A DNA stretch of 5,673 bases, taken from Actinomycetes bacterium. Lineage in GTDB: Bacteria > Actinomycetota > Actinomycetes > Propionibacteriales > Propionibacteriaceae. Under the pieces are notes generated by a model. That model was not told the DNA's origin and made no database searches. It saw only the letters and a list, made by a program, of their open reading frames with translations. This document shows positions 1 through 5,673 of the stretch, one piece after another; the stretch's first letter is position 1, and each line of letters starts with the position of its first letter. The stretch is taken from contig JAEYNS010000305.1 of the NCBI GenBank assembly GCA_023412435.1, positions 1-5,673 of the forward strand, read 5' to 3'. The position numbers and the translations under genes are program-made.

Positions 1-769
1 TCACCGCTGCGTCGGCGCCCAGGGCCCGCACCCGCAGGACGTGCCGCACCGCCGCCGCCAGCGCGGCGAGGACGAGCGGCGCCGCCCAGACCCAGACGGC
101 GAACCGTCCGCCCAGCCGGCCGAGCGCCATCGCGGCCCCGGCCAGCCCCTCCAGCAGTTCGATGACCACGGTCTCGGTGGCGGTGAAGGACGACTTGGCG
201 TAGGCCCTGGCGTACGCAACGCTGGCGGCCGGCTGCTCGCCGTTGGGGTTATAGGCCAGCGCGGGCTGCCGGCCCGACAGCCAGGCGGTGGCGACCCACT
301 GGATCACCTCGAGCAGGATGAGCGCGAGGCTGACGGCGGCCACCCCGACCGCCGCGGTCCCGCGGCCGGTGACCGCGAGCAGGCCGAGCAGCAGCACGGC
401 GCGGATCGCCAGGCGGGTGTGGGCGGCCACGCCGAGCCGGCGCAGCAGCAGGGTCTCGCGGACGTAGGTACGGCCGGCCACCCAGTCGAAGAGGCCCGCG
501 ACGATGAACAGCACCAGACCGGGCACCACCCAGCCGACCAGGATGCAGGCCGCCATCCCCGCCCAGAGCAGACCGGTCACCGGCAGGTAGGCGCGGGCGG
601 CGAGGGTGTTGGCCCACGCCAGCCACGGCACGGTGCCGGGGGTGCCGAGTACGGCGCGGGCGAACTCGAAGGAGTTGCCCATCCGGACCGCCTGGGCCGC
701 GTTCGCCGCCTGGGGAGTCGCCTGGTCATCCACCTCGGTGGGGGACTGGACGTCTTCCTCGTCGCTCAT
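1..769 (-). CDS. Unrecognised multi-pass membrane protein, C-terminus cut by window edge
   Basis: The open frame gives 256 residues from ATG 769 and runs off the left edge without a stop, so total length is unknown. The first 25 residues are acidic and polar (MSDEEDVQSPTEVDD), suggesting a cytoplasmic tail. Hydrophobic segments follow at about residues 61-79, 80-95, 121-134, 138-164 and 224-241. Between the last two lies a polar stretch, about 165-222, containing NPNGEQP and two Tyr-Ala repeats (VAYARAYAK). An in-frame ATG at 775 abuts the GAGAGAGG ribosome site with no spacing, so ATG 769, six bases after it, is the better start. The gene lies 51 nt downstream of the exporter ATPase on the same strand and is probably co-transcribed with it. 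I see no CDP-alcohol phosphotransferase, glycosyltransferase or ABC motif in the visible part. A role in envelope polymer synthesis or export is inference from position only. Confidence 0.82.
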   Translation of the reverse strand, partial: MSDEEDVQSPTEVDDQATPQAANAAQAVRMGNSFEFARAVLGTPGTVPWLAWANTLAARAYLPVTGLLWAGMAACILVGWVVPGLVLFIVAGLFDWVAGRTYVRETLLLRRLGVAAHTRLAIRAVLLLGLLAVTGRGTAAVGVAAVSLALILLEVIQWVATAWLSGRQPALAYNPNGEQPAASVAYARAYAKSSFTATETVVIELLEGLAGAAMALGRLGGRFAVWVWAAPLVLAALAAAVRHVLRVRALGADAAV

Positions 770-775
770 CGACAT

Positions 776-783
776 CCTCTCTC
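776..783 (-). promoter_or_regulatory. Ribosome binding site that decides the membrane-protein start
   Basis: On the minus strand GAGAGAGG directly precedes ATG 775 and lies six bases before the in-frame ATG 769. Only the second spacing suits initiation, which removes two residues (Met-Ser) from the longest reading. Confidence 0.6.
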
Positions 784-820
784 GCGCCCGGACGGGGCGA
801 CGTGCACGCAGGCCGGCGAC

Positions 821-1603
821 TCAGCGCCGTGACTCCTCGTAGGCGGTCACTACCTCTTCGGTCGGGCCGTCCATGACCAGTTCGCCCTTGTTCAGCCACA
901 GCACCCGGTTGCAGGTGCTGCGCACCGAGCCCATGCTGTGCGAGACGAGGAAGACGGTGCCCGCGTTGTCGCGAATGCCCCGGATCCGCTCCTCGCTGCG
1001 GGCCCGGAACCGGCGGTCGCCGACCGCCAGCGCCTCGTCCACGATCAGGATCTCGTGCTGGCGCACCGTGGCGATCGAGAACTTCAGCCGGGCCTGCATG
1101 CCCGAGGAGTACGTCCGCATCGGCAGGTCGATGAAGTCCTGCAGTTCGGCGTACTCCACGATCTGGTCGCGCATCCCCTCGACCTCCTTGCGGGAGAAGC
1201 CCATCGCAAGGCCGCCCAGGCGGATGTTGCGGTCGCCCGAGAGGTCGCCGATCAGCGCGGCACCGACGCCGAGCATGTTGGGCCGGGAGGAGGCGTAGAC
1301 AGCGCCGGATTCCGGCGGGGTGAGGCCGGTGATGGCCCGCATCAGGGTGGATTTGCCCGAGCCGTTGGAGCCGATCACGCCGATCGACTCGTTCTCGTAG
1401 GCGACGAACGAGACCCCCTTGAGGGCGTGCACCACGCGCACCCCCCGCTTGGCCGTGGTCAGCAGCCCAGCCTGGCCGCCCTTGACCGCCTTCCCCGAGG
1501 CGTAGACCCGGTACTTCACGTGCAGGTCGTCGACGATCACCACCGGACGCCGCTGCTCCGGGGCGGGAGTGGTGTCGGGGCTCACTGGTTCAGTCACGGC
1601 CAT
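821..1603 (-). CDS. ABC transporter ATP-binding protein, polysaccharide/teichoic-acid export type (TagH/Wzt-like)
   Basis: This 260-residue nucleotide-binding subunit hydrolyses ATP on the cytoplasmic face to drive export of a lipid-linked cell-surface polymer through the neighbouring permease. Visible motifs are Walker A GSNGSGKST (78-86), signature YSSGMQ (165-170), Walker B ILIVDE (185-190), ALAVGD right after it (191-196), and the switch histidine H222 in VSHS. The signature followed by ARL and the AVGD-x-x-F string are typical of the Wzt/TagH/KpsT family. A basic loop (about residues 37-57) precedes the strand VVHALKGVSF, also as in that family. The protein ends about 20 residues after the core fold, so it lacks the C-terminal carbohydrate-binding domain of Wzt proteins that recognise capped O-antigen. 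The start overlaps the permease end by 14 nt and has GAGGAG four bases upstream, suggesting translational coupling. The polymer exported cannot be told from the sequence. Confidence 0.95.
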   Translation of the reverse strand: MAVTEPVSPDTTPAPEQRRPVVIVDDLHVKYRVYASGKAVKGGQAGLLTTAKRGVRVVHALKGVSFVAYENESIGVIGSNGSGKSTLMRAITGLTPPESGAVYASSRPNMLGVGAALIGDLSGDRNIRLGGLAMGFSRKEVEGMRDQIVEYAELQDFIDLPMRTYSSGMQARLKFSIATVRQHEILIVDEALAVGDRRFRARSEERIRGIRDNAGTVFLVSHSMGSVRSTCNRVLWLNKGELVMDGPTEEVVTAYEESRR

Positions 1604-2432
1604 ACCGCTCCTCGGCCGCCCAGAAGAAGAACAGCCCGATGACGAAGGTCGCCACTGCCCAGATCGAGAAGTACACCCAGTACAGCTCGTTGATCACCTG
1701 GGTGCCCATCAGGGCGCCGCGGGCCAGCTGCAGCACCTGGTAGACGGGGTGGAAGTCGAAGAGGGTCAAGAGCCAGGGCGAGCCCTCGAACAGCCTGGTG
1801 ACGTTGAACAGCACCCCGGAGGTGTAGAACAGGATCCGCGCGATGTAGGGCAGCAGCTGCGTCAGGTCGCGGACGTGGACCGTCAACCGCGCCGCGATCA
1901 TCGCCACGCCGGCGTTGAAGAGCGTGAACAGGGCCAGCAGCGGGATCATCAGCAACCAGTCCCAGGTCGGCCAGTGCCCCATGAACGGCAGCACGACGAC
2001 CAGGAGTCCCAGCGACGGGAGCAGGGACAGGAACTGCTCGATCACCTCCGCCAGCGGCAGCGTCAGCCGGGGGAAGGCCAGTGACTGCACCAGGGACTGG
2101 TTCCCCGTGATCGACTTGGCGCCGTCGGAGAGGCTCTTGGAGAAGAACTGGAAGAGGAAGACGCCGATCACCACGTGCGCGGCGTAGTCCTCGCCGCGGT
2201 TCGTCTGCAGGACGCCGAAGATCGTGCCGTAGACGACCGCGTTCAGCGCCGGCTGGAGCACCAGCCACAGCGCCCCCAACCGGTTCTCCTCGACCGACGC
2301 CCGCAATCGGTAGCCGGCCATGGTCGTGATGAAGTCGCGGCGCGCCCAGGTCTGCTTGAGGTAGGACCTGAACGGAGGGCGGGCGCCGACGCGGTGCAGG
2401 CCGCTCTGCGCAGCCAGCTCGGCCAGACTCAT
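1590..2432 (-). CDS. ABC-2 type polysaccharide/teichoic-acid export permease (TagG/Wzm-like)
   Basis: This 280-residue integral membrane subunit should dimerise and pair with the adjacent ATPase to export a lipid-linked envelope polymer. It starts with a cytoplasmic, partly amphipathic stretch (about 1-50) containing RRDFITTMAGYRLRA. The ENRLGALWLVLQP segment (49-61) then leads into the first membrane span, and an LG-x-x-W-x-x-x-x-P arrangement there is typical of TagG/Wzm permeases. Six hydrophobic segments are visible at about 53-74, 85-106, 129-150, 157-180, 194-211 and 251-271, the usual number for ABC2_membrane proteins. HVRDLTQLLPYIARILFYTSGVLF is split across residues 186-209 and matches the conserved RD-x-x-x-LLP region; FHPVYQVLQLARG (227-239) is also family-like. 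A GTG at 2516 would add 28 Trp/His-rich residues, but it has no good ribosome site, so ATG 2432 is preferred, though its own site is weak. Confidence 0.94.
   Translation of the reverse strand: MSLAELAAQSGLHRVGARPPFRSYLKQTWARRDFITTMAGYRLRASVEENRLGALWLVLQPALNAVVYGTIFGVLQTNRGEDYAAHVVIGVFLFQFFSKSLSDGAKSITGNQSLVQSLAFPRLTLPLAEVIEQFLSLLPSLGLLVVVLPFMGHWPTWDWLLMIPLLALFTLFNAGVAMIAARLTVHVRDLTQLLPYIARILFYTSGVLFNVTRLFEGSPWLLTLFDFHPVYQVLQLARGALMGTQVINELYWVYFSIWAVATFVIGLFFFWAAEERYGRD
1608..1613 (-). promoter_or_regulatory. Ribosome binding site of the ATPase, inside the permease gene
   Basis: GAGGAG stands four bases before ATG 1603 on the minus strand and lies within the last codons of the permease. This supports re-initiation by ribosomes finishing the permease, giving matched amounts of the two subunits. 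Confidence 0.6.
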
Positions 2433-2484
2433 GCCGTTCCGCTTCCCCTCGTCATGCTGGTCGTGCCAGCCGTTCCACCGAGCG

Positions 2485-2490
2485 AGTGTA
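2485..2490 (-). promoter_or_regulatory. Possible -10 element upstream of the exporter operon
   Basis: On the minus strand TACACT, matching TAnnnT, lies 52 nt before the preferred permease start. The best -35 candidate is GTGCCC at 18-nt spacing, with three of six matches to TTGACA, so support is weak. If used, it would give a leader of about 45 nt and rule out the longer GTG 2516 start. The operon might instead be read through from pgi. Confidence 0.25.
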
Positions 2491-2514
2491 TCCGGGTCGC
2501 ACGGCTGAGGGCAC

Positions 2515-2546
2515 ACCGGCGCCCCCGTGACGTGCCATGGGCCTGG

Positions 2547-2557
<11 letters not shown>
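2515..2557 (-). terminator. Inverted repeat across the pgi stop, weak terminator candidate
   Basis: ACCGGCGC (2515-2522) and GCGCCGGT (2550-2557) are perfect 8-bp complements separated by 27 nt. The pgi-side arm is in its last sense codons. The loop is long and no T-tract follows in the pgi direction (GTGCCCTCAG), so this is not a standard Rho-independent terminator. It could instead affect read-through into the exporter genes, or it may be chance pairing in GC-rich DNA. Confidence 0.22.
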
Positions 2558-4220
<1,663 letters not shown>

Positions 4221-4226
4221 GGGGTC

Positions 4227-4232
4227 AGCCTA
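4227..4232 (-). promoter_or_regulatory. -10 element of pgi, placed for leaderless transcription
   Basis: TAGGCT on the minus strand ends six bases (GACCCC) before the pgi ATG, so transcription would begin at or next to the A of the start codon. A partial -35, GATACA (4251-4256, three of six matches), sits 18 nt upstream. The absence of any purine-rich ribosome site before this ATG agrees. Leaderless messages with TAnnnT at this distance are common in actinobacteria. Confidence 0.6.
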
Positions 4233-4304
4233 ACCAGTGAACGCCCCGGGTGTATCTGGCCGGAAGGCACCGCCTCCTTGGTTGAGTCAGTACTTCGCAG
4301 GCAT

Positions 4305-4311
4305 GGGGGGA
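4305..4311 (+). promoter_or_regulatory. Ribosome binding site choosing ATG 4318
   Basis: GGGGGGA lies six bases before ATG 4318. The other in-frame starts fare worse: GTG 4237 overlaps the pgi promoter region and has no ribosome site, and ATG 4303 has only a short AGG with almost no spacing. Confidence 0.45.
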
Positions 4312-4317
4312 CGAACC

Positions 4318-5640
4318 ATGAAATCGATCCAGGACCAGCAGGTGGGCACCCGGCCGGGCAGCACCGCGGGCCGCGGCGGGGGCGGAGGCGGCGGTGGCGG
4401 CACCAAGGTGTGGACCATCACCGGCCGGCTGCGCGTCCGGGAGAGCGAACTCGAGGGCTACCCGGTGGACCGACCGCTGAAGGGCATCGAGGTCAAGGTG
4501 CAGGCCTCCGACGTCACCGCCGACGGGCCGTGGTCGACCTGGGGTGCGGTACGGACCGGTTCGGACGGCAGCTTCAGCCTCTCGGAGTCGAACAACGGCA
4601 GGAGCCGGTTCTTCCGGGTGCAGGCGCGGCTGGTCTCGTCCGACCTCGTGGTGGAGGACGGGACCATGGTCGACGTCGGCAACCTCGATGTCGCCGACCG
4701 CAACTGGTACACGATCTGGAAGTCGGGCGACCAGCGCAGCGGGCCCGCCGTCGACCTCGGCACCCGGCTGGTGGCGTCCGGGCAGCCGGGTGAACTGGGC
4801 GACGTCACCTTCCGGCGGCAGGCGCTGATCTGGTACGTGCTGCGCACCACCATCGACCGGCTGACCGTCGACGACCCGTGGAACCGGCTCGGGGACCAAC
4901 TCAAGGTGCTCTACCCCGCCAAGAGCGCGGTCGGTACCTCCTACGGGTCGTGGAACAAGATCTACCTCGACGAGGACCAGTCGTACTGGAGACCCGACGG
5001 CGTGCTGTTCTACTTCTGGCTGGCCTGGCAGGACTACCACACCAGCGGCAGCGGCAAGCTCGGCGAGAGCTTCCCGAGTTCGGCCTTCGCCAGCGGCTTC
5101 GCCACGTTCGCCACCTCGGCGCTGATGCACGAACTGTGGGACCACCGGCTCGAGCGTCCCGTGAACCGCCGCTACGTCGCGGCCGGGCTGTCGGTCAGCA
5201 CCCTCGACGAGGTGGAGCGCGACCCACGGGTGATCTGCCACGCGCTCCACCTGCTGCGCTACGGCGGCAGGAAGGGCTGGTGGAGCCACCTGTACGGCAG
5301 CGCCCAGCACTACCCGCCGAACCGACCCGACGACGACGGGGACGGCGCACCCGACCACCCCAGCGAGGTGGGGGTGAAGGAGCGGCTGGACGGCAGGGTG
5401 GTGCCCGCCGGGCCGCACCACCTGACGTTCTGGCAGATCCTGCGCACCTTCCGGGCCGACGCCGGGCACGGCTGGCCGACCGACCTCGAACTCGGCGGCG
5501 GCGATTACGGGCTGCTGCGGTTCATCGACCGCGCGGCCGCCATCCACGGGCTCGGCGAGGACGTGCGGGAGCTCCTGCGCCGCAGCATCGACCCTCTGGC
5601 CACTGTCGAACCCTTCGAGCTGCTGCCCAAGGCCGGCTAG
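4318..5640 (+). CDS. Uncharacterised protein: Gly-rich N-terminus, transthyretin-like domain, degenerate peptidase-like region
   Basis: I do not recognise a named family for this 440-residue protein. Residues 1-19 are polar with no signal peptide or membrane span, followed by nine glycines (20-28). Residues 30-125 look like a transthyretin/carboxypeptidase-regulatory-like beta domain: VWTITGRLRV, then PLKGIEVKVQASD, RTGSDGSFSLS (79-89) and RFFRVQARLV (97-106). Residues 165-310 appear helical and Trp/Tyr-rich. There PDGVLFYFWLAWQDYH (226-241) and SGFATFATSALMHELWDH (259-276) resemble the layout of a zinc peptidase, an active-site helix followed by an EGFA-type helix. However, HExxH is absent; HELWDH at 271-276 has one residue too many. 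DDDGDGAPD (338-346) fits the calcium-loop pattern DxDxDGxxD. The rest (about 347-440) carries no motif I know. Codon use matches the neighbours. The gene is divergent from pgi. A pseudo-peptidase or binding protein is my inference; catalysis is unsupported. Confidence 0.88.
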   Translation: MKSIQDQQVGTRPGSTAGRGGGGGGGGGTKVWTITGRLRVRESELEGYPVDRPLKGIEVKVQASDVTADGPWSTWGAVRTGSDGSFSLSESNNGRSRFFRVQARLVSSDLVVEDGTMVDVGNLDVADRNWYTIWKSGDQRSGPAVDLGTRLVASGQPGELGDVTFRRQALIWYVLRTTIDRLTVDDPWNRLGDQLKVLYPAKSAVGTSYGSWNKIYLDEDQSYWRPDGVLFYFWLAWQDYHTSGSGKLGESFPSSAFASGFATFATSALMHELWDHRLERPVNRRYVAAGLSVSTLDEVERDPRVICHALHLLRYGGRKGWWSHLYGSAQHYPPNRPDDDGDGAPDHPSEVGVKERLDGRVVPAGPHHLTFWQILRTFRADAGHGWPTDLELGGGDYGLLRFIDRAAAIHGLGEDVRELLRRSIDPLATVEPFELLPKAG

Positions 5641-5657
5641 CAGGAACCCGGGGAGCA

Positions 5658-5673
5658 ATGCGGCCCGCGGAGG
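5658..5673 (+). CDS. Possible start of the next gene, cut by window edge
   Basis: ATG at 5658 begins MRPAE and follows the previous stop by 17 nt. GGGGAG (5650-5655) lies two bases upstream, closer than usual. Five codons are too few to judge product or reality; a co-transcribed second gene is possible. Confidence 0.22.

Larger units (their letters stand above)
4221..4317. other. Divergent intergenic region between pgi and the plus-strand gene
   Basis: This 97-nt spacer must carry both divergent promoters. The pgi -10 is visible in the first dozen bases. For the plus-strand gene I find no convincing -10/-35 pair: TGTATCT (4251-4257) and TACTTC (4291-4296) are only loosely similar to a -10. 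No clear palindromic operator is seen. Confidence 0.5.

Noticed and set aside
41..832. 263-codon plus-strand frame over the membrane-protein gene
   Set aside because: The product is Gln/His/Arg/Gly-rich and domain-free, while the opposite strand encodes clear membrane segments with a good ribosome site.
1582..1590. TCACTGGTT shared with the minus strand at 4231-4239
   Set aside because: A single 9-base match, one copy inside coding sequence, no symmetry and no other copies; chance is sufficient.
4249..4259. GTGTATCTGG near pgi resembling GTGTATCCGG near the permease (2486-2495) as a shared operator
   Set aside because: Only two short, non-palindromic copies with one mismatch; not enough to claim a regulatory site.
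5128..5145. HELWDH (residues 271-276) as a zinc-peptidase motif
   Set aside because: It is HExxxH, one residue longer than the HExxH helix needs to place both histidines on one face. It lies in the second, not the first, helix of the suspected core.
4225..5658. 477-codon minus-strand open frame opposite the plus-strand gene
   Set aside because: Its low-complexity Val/Pro/Gln/Arg composition is that of a shadow frame. The plus strand shows the organised beta-domain and helical pattern and a better start.

Overview
The window comes from a high-GC actinobacterium (Actinomycetota). The coding regions show strong G/C preference at third codon positions, pgi looks leaderless, and the transporter pair resembles actinobacterial cell-wall polysaccharide exporters. 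Genus and family cannot be fixed from this sequence alone.

Layout: positions 1-2432 hold three closely packed minus-strand genes, read from right to left. They are a TagG/Wzm-type ABC-2 permease (2432 to 1590), its TagH/Wzt-type ATPase (1603 to 821, overlapping the permease end by 14 nt), and an unrecognised multi-pass membrane protein (769 to beyond the left edge). To their right, also on the minus strand, is a complete glucose-6-phosphate isomerase gene, pgi (4220 to 2547). A 97-nt divergent spacer (4221-4317) separates pgi from a plus-strand gene (4318-5640). That gene encodes a 440-residue protein with a transthyretin-like beta domain and a peptidase-like helical region lacking an HExxH motif. 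A possible next plus-strand gene begins at 5658 and is cut by the right edge.

How the genes work together: the permease and ATPase should form one inner-membrane exporter for a lipid-linked cell-envelope polymer (teichoic-acid-like, galactan-like or O-antigen-like; the substrate cannot be read from the sequence). The membrane protein downstream may belong to the same envelope pathway. PGI supplies or drains fructose-6-phosphate, a precursor of amino-sugar and nucleotide-sugar synthesis as well as a glycolytic intermediate, but its position beside the exporter may be coincidental. The plus-strand protein is the least explained part of the window. No tRNA, rRNA, CRISPR array, insertion sequence or phage feature is visible, and no gene-free stretch exceeds about 115 nt.
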